Source of the DNA: Photobacterium lipolyticum
GTDB taxonomy: Bacteria; Pseudomonadota; Gammaproteobacteria; Enterobacterales; Vibrionaceae
Direction: 5' to 3'
Assembly (NCBI RefSeq): GCF_003026475.1
Contig: NZ_PYMC01000006.1
Location: 62,001 to 126,000 of the forward strand
Length of the DNA: 64,000 nucleotides
This document shows positions 34,048 through 43,059 of the stretch, piece by piece; the first letter of the stretch is position 1, and the number at the start of each line of letters is the position of its first letter. A program made the translations under genes and the position numbers. Below the pieces are notes generated by a model. That model saw only the letters and a list, made by a program, of their open reading frames with translations. It made no database searches and was not told the DNA's origin.

Positions 34048-35414
34048 GAGTCCTCGCTATCCGGGTCTTTATACAGCTGGATTTTATAAGGGCCTATTTC
34101 ACTGGGGATATTACTTGCTTTACTGGCGTTGACGGGGCATTTCTCGAGAAACTGACCGATGATCCATGAGCCGCCTCCATCACCGCCGTTGCTATCAACG
34201 TGAGTGGTGACACTTGAAGGTTGGGTTAGGAAGAAGCAGCCAAGCCCTTTAAGGGGGATATCCATTCTGCCACCAGTCTTTGTTATCTTGTCACATTTTA
34301 GAATGGGTACGCTGATTATACGGCGATAATATCCCGATGCTTGACAAGCGGAATCACCGATACAGGTTTTATAATCATTCTCTGCAAATTCCTGCTCAAT
34401 GTATTGCTGGTTATAGGTCTCATAACTGTATACATCATCAAGCGGCAGGGTTGGTTGATAGATATTGACCGGGCTGCCATCTTCATTAAAGACTGGGATC
34501 CGCTTATCAGGATTATCCGGATCAGGCTCAGTCTTTTGTACGGTTTCAACCTGAGCGGGCCCCCGATAATCGGTTATTTTATCGGCAGGGTAACGGTCTT
34601 GGTCTTTTTTCATACTTCCGGAATAAAGGCCAAAACGGGTGTCTATGCCGTCTGTTGGCCCAACCATGTTACCCGGTTCGCTGGTTATGGGCTCATCTTC
34701 AACAACACTCAGGCAGGCATCAAAACTACCGGCAAGTGCTTCTTTATAGGAGTTGGCTCCTGAAATGGGATTTCCTGCGGCATCTTGTAGTGCCATAGGC
34801 ATAAAATTGCCTGCGCCTATGCTGGAATCTTGTGATGATGACGCTTTAAGAACATGCAGCGTATCTCTTTTATAGCCTGAAATTGTATTCGGGTCCTCGT
34901 CTCCTTCGCAGATACTTATCGGAACAATGTTACACGTTGATGCTACTTTTGTACTGGGCCCAGCTACAGCTGATGCACGTACGCTCATATCAATGTTGAA
35001 GATAGTCACTAAGAAATCGGGAATATCGACGTTTTCTATCCGGATCCTGACATAGGGTGAGGTTGCTGTGCTGGTGGCAGGATTAAAGGGTAATGTTTCT
35101 GAAAAGTCGTAGCTGATACTGCTACTATCAACGGTCAAAGCGTTAAAACCGTTTAAAGCAAGGTTATCGGCAATGGTCTGATTGCCGGCAGAGATAGCAG
35201 CAGCGTGGTCACTACCCAAATCAATGGATTTAGCCGCACTGAGTGCGGCTGTATCGGCCAGATTTTGTAGCTTACCTTTTGATAAAATAAGGTTGCCAAC
35301 ATCAAGAGCCAGAGCACCAGCACCAATCAACACTGCCATTGCTAAAGTGGCGAAAACAGCCACTACACCTTTTTGCGAACGGTATGATGAGGTAATGCAT
35401 TGTTTCTTAGTCAT
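34044..35414 (-). CDS. tadG: TadG-like pilus assembly protein
   Basis: A 456-residue protein with the Tad N-terminal motif RSQKGVVAVFATLAMAVLIGAGALALDVGN, a single membrane segment anchoring a large extracytoplasmic domain, followed by LQNLADTAALSAAKSIDLG as in TadG. The body contains several Cys pairs (CNIVPISICEG, CIGDSACQ) that likely form disulphides. TadG is needed for pilus function in Aggregatibacter. A von Willebrand A domain seen in some relatives is not evident here. Confidence 0.85.
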   Translation of the reverse strand: MTKKQCITSSYRSQKGVVAVFATLAMAVLIGAGALALDVGNLILSKGKLQNLADTAALSAAKSIDLGSDHAAAISAGNQTIADNLALNGFNALTVDSSSISYDFSETLPFNPATSTATSPYVRIRIENVDIPDFLVTIFNIDMSVRASAVAGPSTKVASTCNIVPISICEGDEDPNTISGYKRDTLHVLKASSSQDSSIGAGNFMPMALQDAAGNPISGANSYKEALAGSFDACLSVVEDEPITSEPGNMVGPTDGIDTRFGLYSGSMKKDQDRYPADKITDYRGPAQVETVQKTEPDPDNPDKRIPVFNEDGSPVNIYQPTLPLDDVYSYETYNQQYIEQEFAENDYKTCIGDSACQASGYYRRIISVPILKCDKITKTGGRMDIPLKGLGCFFLTQPSSVTTHVDSNGGDGGGSWIIGQFLEKCPVNASKASNIPSEIGPYKIQLYKDPDSEDS

Positions 35415-35468
35415 TTTGCACCTCTAAACTCTCAACTCTAAACTTTGAGTTACTGCTGATTGTTATAG

Positions 35469-35714
35469 TTAATCAGGAAGAAGATCTTTTGTTTTCACTT
35501 TCTCGGCTTCTTCTCCCTTATGATTAGAGCGAATAGCCTTACTTGCTTTTTCGCCACTGAAAGGGGGCGAATTTTCAGGGACTCTGTTTTCAGCCAACGG
35601 ATCGACCGTTTGCATTCGAATTAACATATTTTGGCTATCGCCCAGTTTCATTCCGTCAGCACAAGCCGTGAGGGTAAAAGAGCTGACAAGCAGGAGCATG
35701 ATTGTTTTATTCAT
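35469..35714 (-). CDS. Small Tad-locus lipoprotein
   Basis: An 81-residue lipoprotein starting at ATG 35714 (MNKTIMLLLVSSFTLTAC, acylated cysteine at residue 18), with GAGGGA-like sequence upstream. The mature part is short and charged, ending EEAEKVKTKDLLPD. It sits 13 bases after the secretin gene, a position often taken by RcpB-like or pilotin-type proteins, so a role in secretin placement is plausible. No family is recognised. The longer overlapping frame beginning inside the secretin gene is rejected. Confidence 0.7.
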   Translation of the reverse strand: MNKTIMLLLVSSFTLTACADGMKLGDSQNMLIRMQTVDPLAENRVPENSPPFSGEKASKAIRSNHKGEEAEKVKTKDLLPD

Positions 35715-35727
35715 TTTCAAAGTCCCT

Positions 35728-37188
35728 CTATAAGCTATGACCAAATTGGCCTTCAGAGCCGGCATCTGGTGAAATGTTGTATGTAGAGGTAGCTGAGTCC
35801 TGAGAGAGATTGTCCGCTGAAACATCTTTATGCTTCAGTTCACTCATGCGACCTAGCAGGTAGTATTCCCAGTCATTGGGCTCAACAAAGCTGTCTGTTG
35901 GTAAGGTGACGTCTTGCTGTCTGACAGGCTTGGCTAATCGCGGCGTAACAAGAATAACAAGTTCGGTTTCCCCTTTACGAAACGACTGGCTACGGAACAG
36001 CTGACCAATCACTGGCAGATCGCCAAGGCCGGGTAGTTTTTCGACGACATCGGTAATATTTTCACTCAGTAAACCCGCAATGCCGATTGTCTGACCATTG
36101 CCTAATTCAACGGTTGTCTTGGCACTTCGCTTGGTTAGTGCGGGAACAAAAAATTGCGTTCCTGTTCCACTGGGAGTAAGAGTAAGTGCATTTTGCGTTG
36201 AGATTTCGCTCACTTCGATATTAAGCGCCAGGTTAATGCTGTCTGCAGACATCACTGTCGGAAGGAATTTCAAACCGACACCAAACTCTTTATATTCAAT
36301 GGTGATACCATCATCATCCGGTACCGGTACCGGGAACTCACCACCTGATAAGAACTCGGCTTGCTCACCGCTGAGTGCGGTTAATGTCGGCTCCGCCAGC
36401 ACCTTCGCCAGGCCATTGGTCTTGGCAATATTAAGTGCGGTGGCAAATAAGGTATTCCCCGTCATAAAGCTGGCAAACAGACCGCTGTCTTCAATATTCA
36501 GCAATCCCGTAATTGCATCGACACTCGTATCACCACCGACAGGCAGAGTTGCGCCGCCATTTACTCCACCCCAGGTCCAGTTACTATTATTGCGAGCGAA
36601 GACGAAATTTGAATCAAATTCGCGTACCAAGGAGCGCTGAACTTCTGCGACAGTCACTTCCAACATTATTTGATGTGAGCCGCCGACGGTCATCAGGTTA
36701 ATAATGCCTGCGTTATCGCCTGAAAAAGTACTGGCAATCTCGACAGCAGTATCAACTTTGGCGGCACTTGTTACCTCACCACTGAGAACCAATTTGTTTT
36801 GACTGGTAAATACAGAGACTTTCTCACTCGGCATAAACTCATAAAGTTTCGTTTTTAAAGCATTCAGGTCATGGGTGACTTCGACGTCTAACACGCTAAT
36901 AAGGCGCCCTTTCGAATCCCAGATAATAACGTTTGTTGTACCCAGTGTTTTGCCTAGAACATAAATTTTGTTGGAACGCAGAATTAAAATATCTGCAACT
37001 TCTGGGTTTCCGACGGATATTTTCTTGGCCTGTCCTGGAATTTCGATGAGGCGAGATTTATTTTGCGGCACGGTGATACTTTCCGTTCTAGCAGCAAACG
37101 TATTGGAACTGATGCCAAGCCCTAACAATAGGATAAGAATTGATATCAGTCGGCCGAAATCAAACTTGCTCGTAAGTGGTCTATCCAT
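35728..37188 (-). CDS. rcpA: RcpA/CpaC outer-membrane secretin of the Flp pilus
   Basis: A 486-residue secretin with a signal peptide (LGISSNTFAA). The N-terminal pilus domain is ITVPQNKSRLIEIPGQAKKISVGNPEVADI, followed by a BON-like region (KVSVFTSQNKLVLSGEV) and the secretin core with LAKVLAEPTLTALSGEQAEFLSGGEFPVPV and VELGNGQTIGIAGLLSENITDVVEKLPGLGDLPVIGQLFRS. It forms the outer-membrane ring through which the pilus emerges. 18 bases separate it from rcpC. Confidence 0.93.
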   Translation of the reverse strand: MDRPLTSKFDFGRLISILILLLGLGISSNTFAARTESITVPQNKSRLIEIPGQAKKISVGNPEVADILILRSNKIYVLGKTLGTTNVIIWDSKGRLISVLDVEVTHDLNALKTKLYEFMPSEKVSVFTSQNKLVLSGEVTSAAKVDTAVEIASTFSGDNAGIINLMTVGGSHQIMLEVTVAEVQRSLVREFDSNFVFARNNSNWTWGGVNGGATLPVGGDTSVDAITGLLNIEDSGLFASFMTGNTLFATALNIAKTNGLAKVLAEPTLTALSGEQAEFLSGGEFPVPVPDDDGITIEYKEFGVGLKFLPTVMSADSINLALNIEVSEISTQNALTLTPSGTGTQFFVPALTKRSAKTTVELGNGQTIGIAGLLSENITDVVEKLPGLGDLPVIGQLFRSQSFRKGETELVILVTPRLAKPVRQQDVTLPTDSFVEPNDWEYYLLGRMSELKHKDVSADNLSQDSATSTYNISPDAGSEGQFGHSL

Positions 37189-37206
37189 GTTATCAACTCC
37201 CTGTAG

Positions 37207-37989
37207 TTAGATGCGTACATTGACACGACTTGTTTGAGTTCCCTTTATAACCGTGACGGCATCTGTTGTTCGGCGATAAACTCGCTGAGGCTTTTCTTCT
37301 GGATCGTTAGGGTTTCGTAAAGCAAGCTGTAGTTCCCCTTTTGACTTTGCGGTAATCAGGGTTTCAACTTGTTTTGGCGTGAGCTCCAGTGTAACTGCAC
37401 GGACGATGATCGGTTTGGATTCATCGGTTCGAGCAGTTTGATCAACAGCCAGTATCTTGATTTTTTTGAGAACGGTCGATGCTCTGTTTACTTTTTCTTG
37501 CGCATAAATAACATCAACGAAATCTCCGGGCAAAAGGAAACCGGCGACCCCAATTACGTCGTTAACCCGAATGGTAACTGCGCGCATCTTAGGGGCGATC
37601 AATGCTGCTAATGTTGTACCTTCGCCGGGTGCAACTAAACGTTCCTTACGGATGATATCCCCTTGAAACATTTCATTTCGGGCAAGTTTACCAATTACTT
37701 GTTCGGTTTGTTCAAAGCCGCTAGCTGACATAAGGTCTGCAGGGTAGTACTCAACTTGCAAATGTTTCGCTTCAATTTTAGTGCCCAAAGGTATGCCGAT
37801 CTGAGCGATTACTCGGGCAACTTTTGGCTCTTCCTTAACCGTCGGTTGGACAGGCTGCGTATATTCCGCTTGATTTTCTGCCGAGATATTGGCTTGTTTT
37901 TGTTGCAGCCAGTTATTGGCCAGCAGTAATGCACCGGTTCCCATTAAAATGGAAACAAATAACATTAATAGTACTTTTCCTTTAGCCAT
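37207..37989 (-). CDS. rcpC: RcpC/CpaB, SAF-domain pilus assembly protein
   Basis: A 260-residue protein with one N-terminal membrane segment (VLLMLFVSILMGTGALLLANNWL), an SAF domain (IPLGTKIEAKHLQVEYYPADL and FQGDIIRKERLVAPGEGTTLAALI) and the CpaB C-terminal part (AVTIRVNDVIGVAGFLLPGDFVDVIYAQ). It is periplasmic and may link secretin to peptidoglycan or regulate the channel. Follows the AAA ATPase gene by 34 bases. Confidence 0.92.
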   Translation of the reverse strand: MAKGKVLLMLFVSILMGTGALLLANNWLQQKQANISAENQAEYTQPVQPTVKEEPKVARVIAQIGIPLGTKIEAKHLQVEYYPADLMSASGFEQTEQVIGKLARNEMFQGDIIRKERLVAPGEGTTLAALIAPKMRAVTIRVNDVIGVAGFLLPGDFVDVIYAQEKVNRASTVLKKIKILAVDQTARTDESKPIIVRAVTLELTPKQVETLITAKSKGELQLALRNPNDPEEKPQRVYRRTTDAVTVIKGTQTSRVNVRI

Positions 37990-38023
37990 GAGTTTCTCCT
38001 GTTTTACATGTGGTCATTCATGG

Positions 38024-39400
38024 TTATTCTGGGTCGATTTGATCGACGAAATAACTGTTCCAGACACTTTCAATCAGCTTTTGGTTTATTTGTGGTGCAA
38101 GTTGAAAGAAATCGATTTGATTACTGCACATCAACACCAGGTCTCGTGGGTAGCATGGTAAGAAGGGCACACCATTTTCGAGATGTAACCTATTTACCAC
38201 GAGGGTAAGGCTATCTTGTGCAAGAGAAATGCCGTGTTTATTACACTCTTGCTGCCAGAGGTAATGGTAATCGTCCTGTGAAATAGGCTCAAATTCGATT
38301 TTATAACCAATACGTCGTAAGAAAGCATCGTCAGCGAGTCGACTAGGATGAATGTTTGATGAAAAAACAAGAACCTGCTCAAAAGGAATATCGAAATGTT
38401 CACCTGATGCCATAGAAAGGTAATCGATTCGTTCTTCCAGAGGCACAATCCAACGGTTCAGGATAGCATCGACAGATATTTTCTGGCGGCCTAAGTCATC
38501 GATTAACAAAATACCGTTATTGGCTTTCATTTGCAGAGGTGCTCGATTAATTTTGTAAGTGGGATCCATAGAAACCTCCAGCATTTCTGCTGTTAGTTCA
38601 CCACCCACAACCACCTCGGGTCTTTTGCAAAGCACCAATCTGTCGTCATGGCCGTCATCGAGACGCAAGCTTTTGGTGTTTATATTTTGATTATTTAAGC
38701 TTTGGGTAACAGCGGGCTCTATTTTTTCATGAATAATAGGATCAAAGACTTGCAGTACCTGGTGGCCAATACATACAGCATAAGGTATTAATACATTAGA
38801 TTGAAATAGTCTGACCAGGCGGCGAGAGACATAAGTCTTACCGGTACCCGGAAGACCGTAAATAAAAATCGCTCTGCCTGAATTTAACGCCGGTCCAAGT
38901 TGTGCAACAAGCTTGTCGGGTAAAATCAGATCATTCAGCCCTGCTTTCAGCGAATCGGGGGTGATTGCTTCATGTTTTGAAGATTGGTGTATTACTAATT
39001 GCTTGTATAGTTCAAGCGGAATAGGTACCGGACCAAGATAGCCATCGCGCTGAAGTTCATGTTGCGCAAATTGCCTTCCTTTTTGAGTTAAGCCATAGCG
39101 CATTCCGCGCTCGAATCTACCATCGGATCGGACTTCAACCAGTGCTTCTGCCTTCAGTTTCTGCAGAAGTAGATCAACAAGGTTACCAGACAAGGCAAGT
39201 GATTGAGATAATGATGTTACATCTAAATCCGTAGCCTGAGATAAATGTTTCAGCAGCAGGGTTTCCAGAATTCGAGCTGGAATGCCGGTTTGTTCAAGCG
39301 TACGCGGTTTTGGTACTAACTCACTTAGCGCATTCTCACTTAGCGCATCAGGGGCGCACTTTTCTGAATTGAGCACTACTGACGATGCTGAATTGATCAT
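38024..39400 (-). CDS. AAA-family ATPase inside the Tad operon
   Basis: A 458-residue cytoplasmic protein. The N-terminal part has a winged-helix-like region (ARILETLLLKHLSQATDLDV, RYGLTQKGRQFAQHEL), followed by an AAA ATPase with Walker A FIYGLPGTGKTYVSRRL, Walker B NGILLIDDLGRQK, a sensor segment VLVFSSNIHP and an arginine in DDAFLRRIGYK. It is not one of the classic tad genes, but it lies between tadV and rcpC on the same strand with short gaps, so it belongs to the operon. The MoxR/AAA-like layout suggests remodelling of a pilus component or a regulatory role. Confidence 0.7.
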   Translation of the reverse strand: MINSASSVVLNSEKCAPDALSENALSELVPKPRTLEQTGIPARILETLLLKHLSQATDLDVTSLSQSLALSGNLVDLLLQKLKAEALVEVRSDGRFERGMRYGLTQKGRQFAQHELQRDGYLGPVPIPLELYKQLVIHQSSKHEAITPDSLKAGLNDLILPDKLVAQLGPALNSGRAIFIYGLPGTGKTYVSRRLVRLFQSNVLIPYAVCIGHQVLQVFDPIIHEKIEPAVTQSLNNQNINTKSLRLDDGHDDRLVLCKRPEVVVGGELTAEMLEVSMDPTYKINRAPLQMKANNGILLIDDLGRQKISVDAILNRWIVPLEERIDYLSMASGEHFDIPFEQVLVFSSNIHPSRLADDAFLRRIGYKIEFEPISQDDYHYLWQQECNKHGISLAQDSLTLVVNRLHLENGVPFLPCYPRDLVLMCSNQIDFFQLAPQINQKLIESVWNSYFVDQIDPE

Positions 39401-39461
39401 GCTAACCCCTTTTAAGTCCGTATTAAAAAAACGCTGTAATAACAGATAGTAAAATATTCAG

Positions 39462-39974
39462 TTAAAACAAATAAAACTCACAGTAAATCGTAGCTAGCAG
39501 TATTGCTCCTCCCATCGGAACGGCACTGCTAGCCATTGAGTTTGTCAGGGGGGGCTGATAGATGCGATAAATAACAGTATCTCGCCACCGTTTGAGCATA
39601 TTAAAAAGTTCACCGTAACAGGCCAGTCGCAAAACAGCGAGGGAGCCCGCGGTTAAGACGGCCATGGCAATAAGCAAAATAATATTCGGGAAACCGACGA
39701 CGGCACCTAATGCCGCCAGTAGTTTTGCATCCCCCGCCCCAAATAAACCTACAATATGAAGTAGAATCGAAATCAGAAGCCCTACACCTAACCCCAGCAG
39801 GGCATCTGGTAATGTGATGGATTGAATCGAGTCTAACCCAATTGTTGTCATTGCTGATTGCACTAATCCAACCGTGATTATTGCAATGACTGCTTTATTG
39901 GGGATTTTGCAGTCTCTGAGATCATAGAGCGCTGCATAAATCATGATACTTATTATCATCAGACTCATAATCAA
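39462..39974 (-). CDS. tadV: TadV/CpaA prepilin peptidase
   Basis: A 170-residue A24-family aspartic prepilin peptidase with several membrane segments. The catalytic aspartates are in YDLRDCKIPNKAV and in the GxGD motif GLFGAGDAKLLAALGA. It cleaves the Flp prepilins and the TadE/F pseudopilins after the conserved glycine. It starts 11 bases downstream of flp1. It lacks the N-methyltransferase domain of type IV PilD, as usual for TadV. Confidence 0.92.
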   Translation of the reverse strand: MIMSLMIISIMIYAALYDLRDCKIPNKAVIAIITVGLVQSAMTTIGLDSIQSITLPDALLGLGVGLLISILLHIVGLFGAGDAKLLAALGAVVGFPNIILLIAMAVLTAGSLAVLRLACYGELFNMLKRWRDTVIYRIYQPPLTNSMASSAVPMGGAILLATIYCEFYLF

Positions 39975-39985
39975 TCCTTTGTATA

Positions 39986-40180
39986 TTAACCACCAGTCGC
40001 CGGGCGTGTTTCTACCGCGGTTTCCAAATCGCCAATGGCTGTTCCAACGGCATCACCCAAATTAGTAAATGCGGTGACGACGCCCAAAGCGATTAATGCA
40101 CCAGCAATGGCATATTCCACGGTAGTTAAGCCTTCTTCATCACGGCAAAAATCGATTAAGTATTGCTTTAAGTTATACAT
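39986..40180 (-). CDS. flp: Flp-family type IVb pilin 1
   Basis: A 64-residue prepilin: basic leader MYNLKQYLIDFCRDEEG, cleavage before LTTVEYAIAGALIALGVV with the glutamate at mature position 5, then a short C-terminal part ending TRPATGG. This is the major subunit candidate of the Flp pilus. A GGGAGTAAC ribosome-binding region precedes the ATG. It is the first gene of the main tad operon. Confidence 0.93.
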   Translation of the reverse strand: MYNLKQYLIDFCRDEEGLTTVEYAIAGALIALGVVTAFTNLGDAVGTAIGDLETAVETRPATGG

Positions 40181-40436
40181 GCTTTGTTACTCCCGATCTG
40201 TATATTAAGGTCGTCCGTTGTGTGTAATCACTTTAAAAACAATTAAAGTGATGTGTTGCTACTGTGTTGCTACTTTAAAATTAGTTGAATATGGAAAAAG
40301 TACTAAAAGTATTTTGCCTTCTCTCTTTGTTTTTTATTTTAATTACTGTTTTTTAAGGTTTTTTATTTTTCGCTCTGACGTCAAAATAATGACACTTTGG
40401 TGGGGTGTTAGATGTAATGGCGGTGTGTAACCAGCA

Positions 40437-40458
40437 TCTGACGCTAACAAGCGTTAGA
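40437..40458. other. Hairpin between the two flp genes
   Basis: TCTGACGCT and AGCGTTAGA pair (one G-T) around a 4-base loop, 39 bases downstream of the flp2 stop on the minus strand. No T-tract follows. It may limit read-through between flp2 and flp1 or stabilise the flp2 mRNA. Confidence 0.4.
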
Positions 40459-40496
40459 TTTGATACCATTGATCTGTAACTTAAGTTCAAGTTGAA

Positions 40497-40661
40497 TCAA
40501 GATATCAAGCGGACAATGCTGTCAGTTATAGCCTTACCTAACGAAGTAAAGGCTAATATGATACCTAGGGTCACTAATGCACCAGCAATGGTATATTCCA
40601 CTGTGGTTAAGCCTTCTTCATCAGTACAAAAATTTACGACATATTGCTTTAAACGATGCAT
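40497..40661 (-). CDS. Flp-family type IVb pilin 2
   Basis: A 54-residue frame with ATG at 40659-40661 and TGA at 40497-40499. The peptide MHRLKQYVVNFCTDEEG / LTTVEYTIAGALVTLGII parallels flp1, including the cleavage glycine and the glutamate at mature position 5, but has a shorter tail ending VRLIS. GGAGTAACG precedes the ATG as in flp1. It is a genuine paralogue about 320 bases upstream of flp1, probably with its own promoter, and could be a minor or alternative pilin. Confidence 0.85.
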   Translation of the reverse strand: MHRLKQYVVNFCTDEEGLTTVEYTIAGALVTLGIILAFTSLGKAITDSIVRLIS

Positions 40662-41070
40662 GGTTCGTTACTCCCATTGCGTCTTTGATTTCACTTGATC
40701 TGTTGGGTTACTTCAAGATTAGTATAGGGCGGAAAGAATAGAATTTTTTTGCTATTTGTGTGAGTTGATTATTGAGTTTTCTTTGTATGTGTTTGCTTTT
40801 ATTTAACGTATAAGCATAGAGCTTCTGTGGTTGATTAATGTCAGTATGATAAGTAAGTTGCTGTGAAGTGGCGTTATATCCTCTTTTTGCAGAGTGTTTT
40901 GTTATTGCTTCTATACTTGATTTATTGCTTTGGTTTTCAATGATACCAATCAGTTATCTGGTGTAAGTTTCACCATCGGGCTTCATCAGGTAGAACAGTT
41001 CAAGCGCACTAGAGCGTTTGAATGCTATTGCAGCGAATTGAGATAAAACAACGTAGCAGGAATATCAACA
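40662..41070. other. Intergenic region between divergent flp2 and the phosphomutase gene
   Basis: About 410 AT-rich bases that should hold the promoters of the tad operon (leftward) and the mutase (rightward). No clear operator, RNA or repeat was recognised. Confidence 0.4.
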
Positions 41071-42783
41071 ATGAATACAGAAATTACTCGTTGGTTAGCA
41101 CGAGACCCTGACCCGAAAACACGTGAAGAACTACAGCAACTCCTTGATTCTAATAAGACAGATGAATTATCTGCACGATTTGCTAGCCGTTTGGAATTTG
41201 GTACGGCAGGGTTGCGTGGCTTGGTGGGGGCTGGCCCTAACCGGATGAACCGGCTGGTGATTCAAGAGACGGCAACTGGCCTCGGCCAGTATTTGCTCGC
41301 TAAAGAAAAAGATGCCGCATTTCGTGGTGTTGTGATTGGGTATGACGGACGTCCGGACTCGAAACAGTTTGCCCATGATACGGCAGCTGCCCTGACAGGG
41401 CAGGGGATTAAAGTGTACCTTACCGTTAAGGTATCCCCGACACCGTTAGTGGCTTATGGTGTAACTCACATTGGTACGGCGGCAGGCGTGGTGGTGACCG
41501 CGAGCCACAATCCGCCAGCGTACAATGGTTTTAAGGTGTACTGGGGCAATGGCGCACAAATTATTCCGCCACATGATTCAGGTATTGCGGCACAAATTGA
41601 TAAGGCGGCGAAGCAAAACCTTCACCTGATGGATTTGGAGCAGGCGCAGCAGCAAGGTCTGTTAGTGTGGCTTGAAGATGATTTTTATCAGGCCTACCGT
41701 CAAACGATGAATACCAATGCACTGCTTTCAAATCATACCAAGCCTGATGGGATCAGCCTGGCGTACACCGCGATGCATGGGGTTGGAGCGGAGATGGCAG
41801 AAAGTCTGCTGAAAGATGCCGGTTTTAACCAGGTATATAGTGTTGCCGCCCAGCGTGAGCCGGATGGTACTTTTCCAACCGTCAACTTCCCGAATCCGGA
41901 AGAAGCGGGGGCGATGGACATGGTGATTGCAGAAGCCAAACAGCATAATGCGACACTCGCTTGTGCAAACGATCCTGATGCCGATCGCTTTGCTGTGGCT
42001 GTGCGTAAAGATGATGGCGAGTATCAGATGCTGACTGGCGATCAGGTCGGTGTTTTGTTTGGTCATTATTTGCTGAATCATGCCGAAGCCGGTCAGAACC
42101 TGGTCGGTTCAACGATTGTTTCTTCCAGTTTATTAGAACAAATAGCCAAATCTGCCGGAGCCAATTATTTTCAGACGCTAACGGGGTTTAAGTGGCTGAC
42201 AAATATTGCAATGCAGCGCCAGACACAAGAGAGTCGATTCCTGTTTGCCTACGAAGAAGCACTCGGCTATACCGTTGGCAGCGAAGTGTGGGATAAAGAT
42301 GGTTTATCGGCATTGGTCGCGTTTGCCCAGCTAACGGCAGAGCTCGCCGCAAATGGTAAAACGGTGTGGGATCAGCTGGAAGCTATTTACCGAGAACACG
42401 GTTTATACCTGAATGCGCAGAAGAGTATTGCGTTGGATCCCAGTGCGCCAGCAATCGGTGATGCATTACGAAATAATCCGCCGGTTGATATTGCTGGTCG
42501 GCGCGTCGTGGTTACTGATGACTTAAAAATATCACAGAAAATCTATGCTGACGGCAAAACAGAGGCAATTGATTTACCTGCCAGTGATGTGCTGATCTAC
42601 CGTTTAGAGGACGGTTCGCGTGTAGTTGTTCGCCCTTCGGGCACTGAACCAAAACTAAAATGTTACTATGAAGTGATTGAACCGATGAGACGTGAAGATA
42701 CATTAGATTTTGCGGAACAGAGAGCGAATAGTTCAATGGATGATCTGATCGCACAGCACCAGGCTTCAATTACCGGGGGCTAA
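41071..42783 (+). CDS. Phosphoglucomutase/phosphomannomutase-family enzyme
   Basis: A 570-residue alpha-D-phosphohexomutase that interconverts hexose 1- and 6-phosphates for cell-envelope sugar synthesis. All four active-site elements are visible: FGTAGLRG near residue 48, the phosphoserine loop VVTASHNPPAYNG, the metal loop CANDPDADRFAV, the sugar-binding FAYEEALGY and the phosphate-binding VRPSGTEPKLK. Its length and FGTAGLRG N-terminus place it in the long bacterial phospho-sugar mutase subgroup (PgcA/PGM2-like). Cytoplasmic; monocistronic with AGCAGGAA before the ATG. Confidence 0.92.
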   Translation: MNTEITRWLARDPDPKTREELQQLLDSNKTDELSARFASRLEFGTAGLRGLVGAGPNRMNRLVIQETATGLGQYLLAKEKDAAFRGVVIGYDGRPDSKQFAHDTAAALTGQGIKVYLTVKVSPTPLVAYGVTHIGTAAGVVVTASHNPPAYNGFKVYWGNGAQIIPPHDSGIAAQIDKAAKQNLHLMDLEQAQQQGLLVWLEDDFYQAYRQTMNTNALLSNHTKPDGISLAYTAMHGVGAEMAESLLKDAGFNQVYSVAAQREPDGTFPTVNFPNPEEAGAMDMVIAEAKQHNATLACANDPDADRFAVAVRKDDGEYQMLTGDQVGVLFGHYLLNHAEAGQNLVGSTIVSSSLLEQIAKSAGANYFQTLTGFKWLTNIAMQRQTQESRFLFAYEEALGYTVGSEVWDKDGLSALVAFAQLTAELAANGKTVWDQLEAIYREHGLYLNAQKSIALDPSAPAIGDALRNNPPVDIAGRRVVVTDDLKISQKIYADGKTEAIDLPASDVLIYRLEDGSRVVVRPSGTEPKLKCYYEVIEPMRREDTLDFAEQRANSSMDDLIAQHQASITGG

Positions 42784-42970
42784 CTATTCTTCATCGCAGA
42801 AGTTTGACGAGTTTAGTCACCACCTTCGTCATTCCGTAAAGTGAGGCACGAACTTATACGGAATCTAAGGCGCACACGGTTAGAGCTGGATCCCGGATAT
42901 CTCGTTCCTCAATTCCGGGATGACATGTTTTGGAGCTTCAACTATTCATAATTTATTTTGAAGAGTATTA
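42784..42970 (-). repeat. R2 MITE-like repeat, copy a
   Basis: Read on the minus strand: TAATACTCTTC end, TTATGAATAGTTGAAGC, GTCATCCCGGAAT, GAGGAACGAGATATCCGGGA, then CCTTAGATTCCGTATAAG and CACTTTACGGAATGACG, ending near CTTCTGCGATGAAG. The element has two internal inverted repeats and no coding capacity. It starts directly after the mutase stop codon. Confidence 0.85.
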
Positions 42971-43006
42971 GCTCATTGTTATTTCATCTAGAGCTGTATC
43001 AAAAAA

Positions 43007-43036
43007 GAAGCCGCTTAAAGCGGCTTCCTTATTTTT
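43007..43036. terminator. Bidirectional intrinsic terminator
   Basis: GAAGCCGCT and AGCGGCTTC pair perfectly around a 3-base loop, with A6 on the left and CTTATTTTT on the right. The strong T6 on the minus strand ends the gene at 43060-43533. Confidence 0.85.
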
Positions 43037-43059
43037 AGTTGCGAGGGTTTATATCTGTT

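Noticed and set aside
35715..35825. Upstream extension of the Tad-locus lipoprotein frame
   Set aside because: Lies inside the end of the secretin gene in another frame; the ATG at 35714 begins a perfect lipoprotein signal.
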